NCBI GenBank assembly: GCA_947095535.1
Contig: OX352772.1
Coordinates: 47,883,445-47,947,444, forward strand
Origin: Poecilobothrus nobilitatus
Lineage: Eukaryota; Arthropoda; Insecta; Diptera; Dolichopodidae
Reading direction: 5' to 3'
Length of the DNA stretch: 64,000 nt
Shown one piece after another: positions 22,201-33,664 of the stretch. Position 1 is the stretch's first letter; each line of letters starts with the position of its first letter. Made by a program: the position numbers and the translations under genes. The notes under the pieces were generated by a model. It saw nothing but the letters and a program-made list of their open reading frames with translations. It made no database searches and had not been told where the DNA came from.

Positions 22201-24704
22201 AGTTTTTGGCCTAAATGATGAACAAATGTTATTGAGCATGATTAATAGGAAAATGTAATAAATTTTTTAAATATTAAGTATAATTAAAACCTTTATTGAA
22301 ATATTTTAATTCTAATTTAGCATAACAAATTTAAAATTTTGGGTTCGATCTGAACAAGTAATTACAAAAACTTTATGTCTTTTGAATGATTTGTCATTGA
22401 ATTTTAGTTGTATTCGTAAAATGGCTAAATTAGAGGAAGTGCAATTTATGTTAACTCATCATACGGTAATATTTTTAACAATAAATTTCATAATAAATTC
22501 CTAACGATAAATTAATATTTAATTTTCTTTATAGAGTGAACATTTTCCATTTTTGGGAACAAATACTTCTTTAACTGAAATGAGATGTAGAAGTATGTTT
22601 TATACATCACTTGGTCGTTTATTAATCGTTGATTTGGGTGAAGATGAAGAACGATTTTATAGTTTTATGACCCCACTAACAAGTAAATATAAAACAGTTA
22701 ATTTTTTATATTTTCAGATTTTTATATTCTTTTTTTTTTTGAATTTATAGATCAATTTGAATCATTAGGTTCCATAATGATGGATTCCAGTGGTTTTCCT
22801 AATGAAGAAGCTAAAAAAGCTATTATTGGTTTAGCTAGAGATTTAAGAGGTTTAGCATTTTCATTAAATTCAAAAAGTCCATATATGATGCTGTTTGATT
22901 GGATGTAAGTTAAATTCTTATAATTAATTTGTTAAATATTAATTTAAAAATAAAATTATTTACTTTTTTTTTCAGATATCCTGATTATACACCAATTTTA
23001 ATAAGAGCTGTTGAATTATGGGCACATGATCCAGGTGTTACAACACCTATTTTAAAATTATTTGCTGAACTTGTTAATTGTAGATCACAAAGATTACAAG
23101 GGAATGTTTCTAGTCCGAATGGAATTTTATTATTTAAAGAAACATCAAAATTAATTTGTTTATATGGTAAATTTAAATTATAGGTTTGCTATAGAAAATT
23201 TATAGTATTGTAAAAAATTTTTAATTTATTTATTTAGGTAATAGAGTATTACATATAGATGTATCACGTGATCAACAATATCCAATGCGTTTAAAAGGAA
23301 TATCTGTTTGTTTTTTAATGCTAAAGCATGCTTTAAGTGGGAATTATGTTAATTTTGGTGTTTTTAAATTATATGGTGATGATACATTGGATAATGTTTT
23401 AAATGTTACAGCAAAAATGATAATGTCTATACAACAAAATGATCTTTTGGTAATTGTTAATTATTATATATATATATATATATTTTTTTTTTTATATAAA
23501 ATTATAGATTTTAAAAATTAATTGTTATATTTTTTTTTTCTTTATATACTATAATATAGGAATACCCTAAATTATCTGCTGCATATTACTTATTATTAGA
23601 CTGCTTAGCACAAGATCATATAACATTTTTAGCTACATTAGAACCACGTGCTTTTGGATACATTTTAGGAAGTATATCGAAAGGAATTACAGCTTTAGGT
23701 AATGAAACCTGTAATGTTGTTTTAAATATAAATATTTTTGAAGATGAAATTTCATTGTAATTATTTTTTTTAGATTCATCGGTTTGTTGTTCTGCTTTAG
23801 ATAATATTGTTTCATACATTTTTAAACAATTACAACTTAAAGGTAATATAATATTACATACATATTTTAAATTATTTTCATCAAAGTGTAATTTTAAATT
23901 TAAATTTTCCATTTTTTTTTCAACAGTTTCCACATTCCCTAAAAAGAAGTTAAGACATGGTCTTACACCTGAAAATGAACAGTTCCTTAAAGTAATAATT
24001 TTTTAATAATTTTAGTTTTTAAATTCATATTCAAAAACAATAAATTTATTTTATATTGCATTTTGTAGGTTGTTGAAATGTATTCTGATATATTACAAGG
24101 AATGATGTCGACTTTATTAAATTTAGTGATGTCAGAAGATTGTAGAAATCAATGGTAATATAAAAAAAAAATTTTATATTTATTCTAATTCAAAAATATA
24201 AAAACTTTGCTTTATTGTATTTTTGTGTATAGGTCGATGTCCCGTCCACTTTTAGTATTGATACTTTTATATGAAGACTATTTCGGGTAAATTAAATTGA
24301 AAACAATAAGAAATATATTATTAATATGTATAGTTAAAATATAATTCGAAATTCTATTTTTAGATCGATTAAAGAAAATATTATACATTCACAACCAATA
24401 GAAAAGCAAGCAACTATGGCACAATGGTTTGTTGCATTAATGGATGGCATTGAAAGAAATATTTCAATGAAGAATAGAGAAAGGTGAACAAAGAATTTTT
24501 TGATTTTATTTTTTTTTTTTTCTTGTTTAATCAAAAATAACAATTGAATTTTAATTGAATTTATTAATTTATATTCATGTTTATTTTTTATATTTCAGAT
24601 TTACACAAAACTTATCGATGTTTAGGCGTGATGTAGCAAACTCATTGAAATCTTCAATTTACAATTCTGGTTCGTGTCTTCTTGATATTACAGATGAAAC
24701 ATAG
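19250..24704 (+). CDS. Ranbp16: Exportin-7 / Ranbp16 (23 coding exons, 1,086 aa)
   Basis: Exons by GT-AG junctions with matching phases: 19250-19252 (only ATG), 19847-20076, 20147-20312, 20379-20608, 20685-20784, 20841-20957, 21025-21123, 21194-21340, 21418-21590, 21686-21986, 22049-22254, 22321-22465, 22535-22682, 22751-22904, 22976-23166, 23238-23449, 23560-23698, 23774-23842, 23927-23991, 24069-24154, 24233-24286, 24364-24483, 24599-24704. The sum is 3,261 nt. The product starts [15 protein letters not shown], runs through [122 protein letters not shown] and [20 protein letters not shown], and ends [12 protein letters not shown]...LLDITDET. This is exportin-7, a HEAT-repeat karyopherin of the importin-beta family that carries cargo across nuclear pores with RanGTP. 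Length agrees with human XPO7 (1,087 aa). Introns are mostly 50-110 bp; the first is about 594 bp. The first exon and the final few residues are the least certain. Confidence 0.94.
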
Positions 24705-24978
24705 GTGTAACTTATTGTTTTCTTTACCTCATGCTCATGCGTTTTTATTTCTATTAAATTAAAAAAAAAAATTTTTTTCTTTTAAAGTTGGTATAGAGTA
24801 AAAAAAAAAAGTAAATGAATGAGGTTTACAATATACAAATATTTTTTTTTTTTGTTTTCAATTGGTATAGCATAATTACAGTGGCACTCGTGATAACATA
24901 AAAAAATTAATGCAGTCTGGTTAATCTGATAAGGTTTTTTTTGTTTTTGTAAAGTGAAATTTATAGGAGGGTATTTCA

Positions 24979-24984
24979 AATAAA
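24979..24984 (+). terminator. Candidate poly(A) signal of exportin-7
   Basis: AATAAA in tcaaataaaatgttg about 275 bp after the stop. Other A-rich signals follow further down, so the 3' UTR could be longer. Confidence 0.4.
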
Positions 24985-25209
24985 ATGTTGCAATTAAAAT
25001 TTTAATTTGTTAGTTTTCACCGGTTTATATTAATTTTTAACACTTTTTTTTTTTTTTTTTTTTTAAAGAATTAATTTAAATTCCATTTTAAATTTATAAT
25101 TAAAAATGTAATAAACATTAAAGGAAAAAAAAAAAAAAAATTTAAGGATAAAGAAAATTTTTGAATCTTAAAAGATAAAAATATGCAACTAACACTAATA
25201 TCATGTTAA

Positions 25210-25398
25210 ACTTGTGATACGTATCACTAAAATATGTCATTGAATTGTGGTTCGATCTATAGAACTTTTAATTTTCTTTGGATATAAAAAGCTAAATAAC
25301 CATGTTAAATAACTTACTGTGCTAAAATAAAAGTAATAGTTTTTGTTATAGTTCGATCTTTAATTTGGTGACAAATTTTGCTAATACGTATCACAAGT
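25210..25398. mobile_element. Short hairpin MITE, about 190 bp
   Basis: The left arm (25,210-25,258) starts acttgtgatacgtat and ends with ttcgatct. The right arm (25,350-25,398) is its reverse complement with few differences (a perfect 15-bp outer match, then aaaatWtgtcaYYRaaTT-like matches and gatcgaac). The core is short and AT-rich. It has the structure of a small terminal-inverted-repeat element; no clear target duplication is seen. Confidence 0.7.
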
Positions 25399-25507
25399 CT
25401 AATGTGATATGGGTATAAATCATTTATAGCTAAAAACAAAAAAAGTTATGTCCATTTTCTTAAAAAAAAAAAAAAAAATTCATCTCTAATTATTTTATGT
25501 TTGTGCA

Positions 25508-25793
25508 CAGACTAAACATATTATATTATACAGATGAACAGTTTCATATAAAAATTTTAAGTCTTTTTTTTTTTAGGAGCCAGCAGGAACATTTTTTTGG
25601 AGCCAGACTAAGTATTTTAGATATTTAAATAGCAAAAACAAAAATTTATAGAATATTCTTTTGTATTTTCTATTTTTGTAATTTAAATATTGTAAAATAC
25701 TTAGTCTAGCTCCATAAACTGCTTAATCTGGATCCAAAAAAAAACTAAAAATTTTTATATGAAACTGATCATCTGTATAGTTTATTTAGTCTG
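25508..25793. mobile_element. Near-perfect palindromic (fold-back) element, about 286 bp
   Basis: Both halves mirror each other almost entirely. The left half runs cagactaaa..., tacagatgaacagtttcata, a T run, ggagccag, ggagccagactaagtatttt. The right half gives the complements in reverse: aaaatacttagtctagctcc, ctggatcc, an A run, tatgaaactgatcatctgta, tttagtctg. The hinge is near 25,650. It would fold into one long hairpin. It lies about 110 bp from the preceding hairpin element, in the 3' flank of exportin-7. Confidence 0.8.
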
Positions 25794-25799
25794 TCTGTT

Positions 25800-28080
25800 T
25801 GAGTCATTTCATAATCTGTTCAATAAAAATATAAATAACTATGTTCTATTTTAAATTTTTATAATAAGAAGTTTCAATGTTTTTGTTAACATGTAACAAT
25901 ATCTAATAGAAAATATTTTCGTGTTTAACGTTATCGCAAGTGCACACCGTATTTGAAAACTGAAAAAAACAAATTATATAAAAGTAGAATTGAATTTTTT
26001 TTTTTTTTGTATTTATTTTAAGAGTAAAATTTGAATCTTAAATTTTAAATTGACATTTTTTTTTAATTTTTATTTTTTTATTTTTTAAATACATTAAAAT
26101 AATTTTTTTTATTATTTATTTGTAAAATTTTATGGAAATTTTATGATATTAATTTATTACAAATTAACTGATGGATATGATGGATTTGTTTAATATTTAA
26201 AATGATTAATTTTGATTTTTTGATTAAATTTTGATTTATTTTCTATTTTTATATTCAGAAATATTTAAAATAGTATATAAAAAGAATGAAGCTAACAAAT
26301 TATGATCTTAAATTTATATACACATTACATTTATATTGTTTCATTTTATTTGAATCCCAGCTTAGGAAATTATTTTATATGTTAATATGTAAATTTGTAT
26401 TGTCTTGTGTTTATTATTGTCTATTTGTATATATAGTATGTTACTACAAATTTTTAATATAAATTTAATTTTTTTTTTTTTTTTTTTTTTTAAAGTACAT
26501 AAATTTTTTTTTATATTTTTCAAAATATAATTATTTTTTTTTTTTTTTAATAGGATGCAATTTTGAATTCATCTTAAAGAAATACTCAAAATAAACAAAA
26601 AAAAAAAAAGAAAAGAATATATTTTCATTTTATTTTAAATACAAAAAAAAAAATAAAATAAAATAAAAATAATTCTATAGTAATTTTTATAAAATTAAAA
26701 AAAATGTTTCTTACATCATTTGAATCCAACTCCAGAGAAGAGAATTAAAAATTAAAAAAAAAAAAAAATAATTAATTTTGAAATATTTAATATTTTGATT
26801 GCAGATCTTGGGGGGTTTGTTGTATTTTTATTTTTCTGTTTTTTTTTATTTTGGTTTCTTTTTTTAATTTGAGATTTTTTCTTTTGTTTTTTTGTTTATG
26901 TTAAATACTTTTATGCATACTGTACATATAAATAGCCAATATATTAACACATAGCATGAAATATATAACCAGCCAGCTAGCCAACTAATTTTTAAGTATT
27001 AAAAGAATTAAATTACATTTTTATTGTTTTTTTTTTTTTTTTTTGCATTTTTAACTTCTCAGCTTTATTAAAAAACAAAAAAAAAATATCGAAATTATAT
27101 AAATCATAAAAAATTTAAGTAATTAGTTTTTAACAAAATAAATAAATAAAATTGTGTTGTGTATGAGGAATTGATTAAAATGAAAAATTAATATTTTCAT
27201 AAGTATTTTTTTTTTTACAGGTTATACCTTTCATATTTTCCAAATCAAATCAAATTAAATTAAATATACTTATTCGGGGGGTTGAAAAGTTTTTTGTTTT
27301 TTTCTTTTTTTTAGTAAATCAGTTACTGATCACTTTTTAAACTGTTTCAAGTTCTTATAATAAAAAAAAAAATAAATTTTTCGAAACTTTTCTTTTAAAT
27401 TCATTTATTAAAATTTGACTTTCAAAATAGACGTATAACAAATAGAACATAATATAATGTAGAACGTGTAGAACGTGCAATTAATTTCTGGTGACATTTG
27501 GTGGTTCAATGTTCATTAATTTATCGAAAATTTTAGTTGGATGTCACCGTTAATAATTTTAAAAGTGTAAAATAATTAGACTAGTAATTTCGTATACTTA
27601 AGGATTTAACATACAAATCGTATTTAAAACTAAATATTTTCTGGTCGATGATATATTTCTATATATTTTCTACTCGATGAAATATTTCCAATATATTTCT
27701 AATCCATATACTGTCGATAAATTATTTTATAGTAAATATAACTAAATATAGATATTGATAATTTTTGTACACTACGATTAAACGAATAAAAATTGCCTAT
27801 AAAAAAAAAAGTTGTACCCGCATTACACTACAAAAATAAGTAATGATTAATTAATTTAAATAATAGTTTAAATTTTCTATTTAAAGAAATTTTAAAAGTA
27901 CATTCAATCTGGATTGATTTACTATAATAATGTGTGGTATTTTTAAATCCTTTTTTTTTTTTTTTTTTTTTTTAAAACTAACATGATTTATATTTAAAGT
28001 GATCTGTAAATGATTTACATGAAGAAGTATAACTTATATTCAAAAAACTTAATAAAAATACAAGTAACATATATACATCC
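25800..28080. other. Homopolymer-rich 3' flank of exportin-7
   Basis: Many long A and T runs (for example near 26,470, 27,030 and 27,950) with AT-rich linkers. It may include extended 3' UTR. No reading frame with protein character is present. Confidence 0.45.
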
Positions 28081-28105
28081 ACTCACGTTACATTCACTTA
28101 CTCAA

Positions 28106-28167
28106 GTTTGACTCAACGTGAGTAGATGAAAATACATATGTTTTCATCCACTCACGTTGAGTCAAAC
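28106..28167. repeat. 62-bp near-perfect palindrome
   Basis: The left arm gtttgactcaacgtgagtag atgaaaat is mirrored by attttcatc-type sequence and ccactcacgttgagtcaaac, with two or three mismatches and virtually no loop. Related motifs (ccactcacgtta just before; gtgagcgtcagactt, gtgggactcaac and gtgagcttgggactcaa up to about 28,380) show that it sits in a wider cluster built from the same gtgag/gactcaa words. Confidence 0.8.
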
Positions 28168-28454
28168 GTGTATCATCGGTGAACATCACACAAATGTTTT
28201 AAAAATCTTTGCTGACTGATGCAATGTACAAGTGGGTCCTTAACGTATGTTTATTTTTATGTTAACATGTGAGCGTCAGACTTAAAAGAATTAAGAAAAT
28301 TGAGTGATGTTCACCGCTTATAAACGTGGGACTCAACATAATTTCATTTTTATGTTCACCAGTGAGCTTGGGACTCAAAATGTTAAAATCAGTAAAACTT
28401 TATAACGAAAAGAAAACTTTTAGCATATACATATTAAAATTTCCTTTTTTTTTT

Positions 28455-28565
28455 TTGGGTTTATTCCTCTGCCACATAAATGTGACAAAGAAATGTCGTA
28501 AGGAGGAATTATTCTTACGACGTGTGCGCGGGATTCGAACCCACACTTCTCGGTGTTTAGATCGG
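28455..28565 (-). repeat. SINE family A, partial copy
   Basis: In reverse orientation: ctgccacataaatgtg (3' body), an internally deleted body, ttcttacgacgtgtg, the B-box complement gggattcgaaccc and ctcggtgttta. The A-box half of the head and the aggaaaggctg body segment are absent. Confidence 0.78.
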
Positions 28566-28589
28566 TATTTAAATTTGATTTGAAAATAA

Positions 28590-29985
28590 AAATTTGAAAT
28601 GTAAAACCTGTTAAATATATCCATATTTTTGGTTTGCTTTTTTTAAATATTTTTTATAATCATTTAAAAAAAAAAAAAAAAACTAATATCATAATATAAT
28701 AATATTTTAATTTAAAAACTTTTGATTATATCTATGTTTTGTTTTTTTTTTTTTTTAATGTTAATAATTTTTTTTATTTGGTTTTGTTCTGAACTGAATT
28801 TTTATGAAATATTGAAAAAAATTTGGGTTTTTCCATTCAATCTTTTTTTTGACATTTTTCCTTTCTGTTTTTTTTTTTTTTTTTCTTCTAATTTCAGAAA
28901 ATTCGTACCAAGTTTATGCTGAGCAAAATTACTCAGTTTCAGTGTAATTCAGAATCAAACAATTTACAATTAAAAAAAAAAATAAAAAAATGAAAAAATG
29001 AAAAAAAAAAAAAAATAAAAGATGCTTTGTGTAGTGTAAGAATTTGATGTTGTTTTAAATTTTAAATATTCTTTTTATTCAAAAAAAAAAAAGATTTTTT
29101 TTTTTTTTTTTTAAATTTTGTAAGATGATAAATGATTTTTTTTTTTTTTTTCGATAGCTTAAATTTTTTTCTATTAATTTTATAAATAAAAAAAAAAAAA
29201 TTAATGTTAAAAAAACAAAAAAAAAAAAAAAGTAATAATAATAATAATAATAAATAACTTTTATATATGATAATGTAATGGTTATATCAAAACTAAAAAA
29301 CGAGAATATTTAATACAAAAAAGAAAAAATTAAAATTAAATATGTAAAATAATTAATAGAAAGATTAAAATAAAAAACCTAAATTTAAATTAAAATTAAT
29401 AAATAATGCTAAAAGAAAACACAAAACAAAAAAAAAAAAAAATTAAAAAAATAAAACAAAATATTTTTATGGTTCGTATTATAGAAAAACAAAAACAAAA
29501 ATAAAAAGAAAGAAAACTTGTAATAATTTTACAAAAATAAAAAATTAAAAAAAAAAAAAAAATTGAAATAATTTTTTAATTTAAATTAATTTTTCTTTTT
29601 TTTCAGTTTGTCTTTTGTTTCGTATTTAAGAATTTGTAAAAGTAGAAAAATTTTGGTCTCTCTAGTTAGGTTTTTATTTGTTGTTATTTTGTAGAGCTGA
29701 GAAGCAGTAGGTTTCGAAAGGAAATTTGTGACAAAATCCATGAACCTGATAAATTAAAATCCGAACAAACTTTCGTACAAAGTTTGTTCCATAAGAAATC
29801 TATTAAATTTCAATCTGTGAAATAATTTTTGGATTTAAAGGGATTTTTTATTTATTTTTTATAATGGGAATTGCAATCACTATACAAGCTCCTAAACATA
29901 TTATTGAAATCTTGAATTTGAATGCAACTCTTAAAATTTTTTCTTATTTTGTTTTACATATTTACATATTACATAACAAAACGTT
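28590..29985. other. Extreme poly-A/poly-T region
   Basis: Stretches of 10-20 identical A or T alternate through most of this interval, together with a (taa)n run near 29,235. A tttcag-like acceptor near 28,900 is followed by a short open frame, but nothing supports it as an exon. No gene is recognised. Confidence 0.45.
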
Positions 29986-30310
29986 TAAAAGATTCCGCTA
30001 TTTTCTATTACCAAAATCCTTTAAATCAAAATCCTTAATCCAAAATCCAAACGAGACAATATCCAAATAAAAAAATTGTAATATTTTATAAAAAATTATG
30101 TATAAAAATTTAAAATAATGTTTCTTATTTTTATTTTATTTTGTTGAATTTGAATTATTAAACAGATTTTTTATATTTAATAGAAATATCGCCCCCAAAC
30201 GCCTGCTAAACAAATTATTGAAACTCTGATTGTCTAACGAGCTCTAAAATTCAATCTAATTCAGTATCTTGTGTATACATACATACATATATGTTTAACT
30301 TACAAATATT
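29986..30310. repeat. Modular array/minisatellite element, left-end copy
   Basis: Starts with AATCC-type units (caaaatcctttaaatcaaaa tccttaatcc). After about 120 bp it shows the conserved block gcccccaaacgcctgctaaa followed by ttattgaaactctgatt, then half a minisatellite unit (tctaattcagtatcttg plus TA-rich DNA). The same order of modules is seen at 48,100-48,390. A reversed AATCC-like stretch near 31,170-31,250 (tcttatttggatttttt, catatttggattatggg) may be the opposite end. Confidence 0.55.
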
Positions 30311-30689
30311 AATATTTTGGGAAAAACCGTATTTTCGCTTTGAGCTTCCATATACTTTCGCTTCCATCTATAAATGTCTGATTTATTTAAATCTAAGTAT
30401 TATTTGTAGCCGTCTAAAAATTATTGTTTTGTCCCTTTATTTGACAGTAGAGTAGTTCCTTTATTTGAGAAAAGTATACTGTATATTATAAATTGTAATG
30501 TAAATTCTAATATTAATCAATATTAATATTTTAATCAATTCACATTCATTTCAAGTACTACTTTAATATTTTTATTTACAATGTATAACAAAATAACTGT
30601 TAACGTATATCTTCTATTTCTAGTAGTTTGATTTTAGTATAAGTGTTGCTATTTTAAACAAATTATAAATTCCGAAATTCGTTTATAAT

Positions 30690-31058
30690 GCGCACGTCGC
30701 GTTTATGGAACCTTATGCCTGCATATGTGTTCTCAAAAGTTGGTAATTTATATGTGTTCGATATAACGAAATTTAAGAAGAACATTAACATCTTTCTTCA
30801 AAATAACTCTCCAATTTTTTTCCTCCATCTTCCATAATCATAATTATCCCAAACCCAATTTTCCAAGTAATACTTTCCTCATCCTTTTCCCCAAAACCAA
30901 ACTGTACATTATATCACTATGTTATAAAATACCCATCCTAAAGCTTGGTTTTAAAGGGGGTGGTTTTGGTTGGTTAAAGTCATAACACTACCCAAAAGAA
31001 CCTCTTGCACTTCTTTTGAGTGACTTTCGATGTTTTCCATTGCCCCTCGCAAAAAAAT
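30690..31058 (+). repeat. Dispersed repeat family D, copy 2
   Basis: Collinear with 5,735-6,095: cgcgtttatggaacc, gttggtaatttatatgtgt, gaacattaacatctttcttc, caaactgtacattatat, ggttggttaaagtcataaca and tgactttcgatgttttcca, ending in an A-rich tract. It lies between the two AATCC-array ends at 30.0 and 31.2 kb, so it may have inserted into that element. Confidence 0.7.
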
Positions 31059-31269
31059 TAAAAACAAACCTACCTACCTACCTACAAATTATTTCCAGTT
31101 TGGATTTCAGAATTTTTTTTATTCGTTCACGTTTTGGCCTTTTTTTTGTTTTTCCTTGTTTGAATGTTTGAAAGCTTAGATTTTGTCTTATTTGGATTTT
31201 TTCAATTAGATTAAAAAAAAAAAATTAGTGACTTCCTCATATTTGGATTATGGGAAAAGGGATTTGCTG

Positions 31270-32190
31270 ATATTACCTAACATTTCAATTTTTCCAAAAA
31301 ATAAAATATAATTTTAAAATGGCGTCCATTCTGTAATATGTATAGTACATTTCACAAGATTTCTATAGAATAATTTTGATCATAAACTCAGCATATTTGA
31401 TTAATAATTATGTAATTAATGTATGTATACGTATGTTATTTACTGTAAACTTGTAATCTTATCACTTTTATTTATTTTAAGTATTTTTATATTCGTTGTG
31501 AGTTATATAGATTGAAATAAAATTAAATGATAGTAGCATCATAATGAAAGCTTAGTTCACTAATTGTTTGAATACAGAATACATTTGTTTTTTTTTTTTT
31601 TTATATAAAAACCTCTAAAAATTGTTTGTGTATATATATACTATATATATTGGCTAATTTCTTTTTCTAAATTTAATAAAAAAATCAAGGGGAAAAACCT
31701 CCTGTACATTTTGATATAATATTATATGATTTATTTAATATGTTTTTCGATTTTTATATTGTTTTTGTAACAAATAGGCAATAGATCTTATGATTTATAT
31801 GGTATTCTTGAAATCAAATAAATTATTTCTAATTAATTTATATATTTAAGTTCTATCACACTTTACCATATATTTTATTCATATCAGTTTTTTTTCTTTA
31901 AATTGATTATTTTCACATTGTAGCTTAAATGCTATCTTTTTATTTTTATTTTTATAAAATCAAATAAATAGTGATAACAAAATTATTGATATAAAAGGTA
32001 AATACATAAATTAATTTACCTCAATAATTTGTTCAACTATACAAAAATTTAAATCAATCAAAATTGAGTGTGTATATAATATAGAAGTTTGAAATATTAT
32101 TAATGCAGCAAATTATAGGATATATAATATAATATAATATGTTAGAATATAAACCTAGATTTTATCAGACCATCAAACAGCCATAAAGCC
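31270..32190. other. AT-rich stretch, no gene seen
   Basis: Only chance frames; small TA-repeat patches near 31,630. No repeat family is recognised. Confidence 0.4.
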
Positions 32191-32199
32191 ACTAAACTT

Positions 32200-32765
32200 G
32201 CAAGCAATTAAATTCCAATTATAGTTTGGAAGTGCATAGTAGGTGTACTTCCTCTTAAGGACAAATAATAATAAAATAAACCTCTACTCTGGTCACCTTG
32301 ACACCTAGGCATAGATAAATATGAGGAACGGATCGGCTTGCAAAAGAAGGAACTGTCTTTTACAGCTCACGTTCCAAAACTATGAATTGCAAAATTCATG
32401 TTCAAATCTAAGAAGCTTGTGGGAAACTATAATCGGAAAAGATATGAAAAAATCATAGAATTCATTAAAAATAAACTGAGAATTCTAACAAGTTTCCTCT
32501 CGGGACAGTGCCGGCTAAAGGAGCACTTAAAGAAAGTTGGAATAGGAAATTATTGTACATGCAGTTTCTGTCAAGAAAAAAAGAATCTCCAAGACACATC
32601 CACAAAAACTGCAAACTTTTACTACGAGCAAGATATATGTATTTAGAAGCATATTGCTTTACCGTAAATGAACTGCCAGCAATAAACAAACAGTTTAGAG
32701 ATATTTAGTTTCTTATAGAGGCAATAGGGCTGACAAAAGTATTATAAGTAGAGTCAAAATCTACA
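32200..32765 (+). pseudogene. Degenerate non-LTR retrotransposon 3' end (RNase H and Cys motif)
   Basis: In shifting frames the sequence yields TDRLAKEGT (end of an RNase H domain, usually ADELAKxG), then SFLSGQCRLKEHLKKVGIGN directly followed by YCTCSFCQE. That is the 'GHcrLxyHLxkmG...C-x-x-C' block found after RNase H in I/LOA/Jockey-type ORF2 proteins. Stops and frameshifts separate these pieces, so the copy is dead. Beyond the coding remnant, the 3' part (gacaaaagtattataag ... gtagcacaata) matches the 3' end of the copy at 40.6-41.2 kb, ending near taatttaatctaattt. Confidence 0.7.
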
Positions 32766-32769
32766 GAAT

Positions 32770-33540
32770 ATAGTAATAATAGTAGCACAATATATATGTA
32801 TATATATACATTTTCCAGTGTTAATTTTACCCCTTTTTAATAATTTAATCTAATTTATTCCTTAATCTACATAATATTATATTAGTTTATCATTCAAGGG
32901 CTTAAAATGTATGTATTATAATTAAAATAAAATGGATCTTGTAATAAACTTCTCTATATGCTTTATTTTGTGTTTAATAGACTTGACTTTTAAATAAATA
33001 AAATATATTATTATTTTAAATACGACTTGATTTAATACAACGTGCCACGAGAGGTGTCGCATTGAAATGATACTAAAGTAGAGTAATTTTATACTTTTAG
33101 TCGTGTTGTTCAACCAATTTTTTTTACTGTAGTTTACATACAGAATTTAAAAGTATTTCATATAAAGCGACGCCAGTATTTGGTCATCACTTTATTTAAA
33201 GAACGATGTTAGGATCGAAGATAGTTCAAATATTATCCTAGATAATCAAAAATTATCATATTCATAAAGCTCTCTTCTTTATATTGATTTAAAACAAGAA
33301 TATTAAATTTAAAAGGAAATCAAAAAAAAAAAAACTATCTAATTGTTTTTTATCAAAATTCATAACTTTATTGAATAGACAACTTTATTCAATTTCAGAT
33401 AATGAATTTTTAGAAGACAGAAACTAAATCAGAAAATCAGAGAAATCAGAAATTAATTCATCATTAAATATATATTTAAGACTTTAAGATACTCCGCCCT
33501 TTCTATATATGCTAGACATTATACGTAAAAAGTAAACCAT
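32770..33540. other. AT-rich stretch, no gene seen
   Basis: No structure beyond AT-rich simple sequence is recognised. Confidence 0.4.
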
Positions 33541-33549
33541 TATATAGTA

Positions 33550-33660
33550 AAAGTAAAAGGGAGCTGGTGTTTAGTGGGTTAAAGTCTAGAGGACTAGTGC
33601 TCGTTTTCACTACTCTATAGTGTCTTTCGATAATTCCCACCTACCCTCGCAAAAAAAAAA
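33550..33660 (+). repeat. Dispersed repeat family D, 3' fragment
   Basis: Matches the last third of the copies at 6.0 and 31.0 kb: gggttaaagtctagaggact, tgtctttcgataattcccac, then ctacccctcgc-like sequence and an A run. This is the segment that would survive 5' truncation. Confidence 0.55.
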
Positions 33661-33664
33661 AAAA

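Noticed and set aside
23616..23933. 105-codon minus-strand frame
   Set aside because: It is the shadow of exportin-7 exons 17-19 and their introns.
28890..28975. A possible alternative last exon of exportin-7 after a tttcag acceptor
   Set aside because: It lies about 4 kb beyond a stop that already gives the full family length, and the encoded residues match nothing known from the family.
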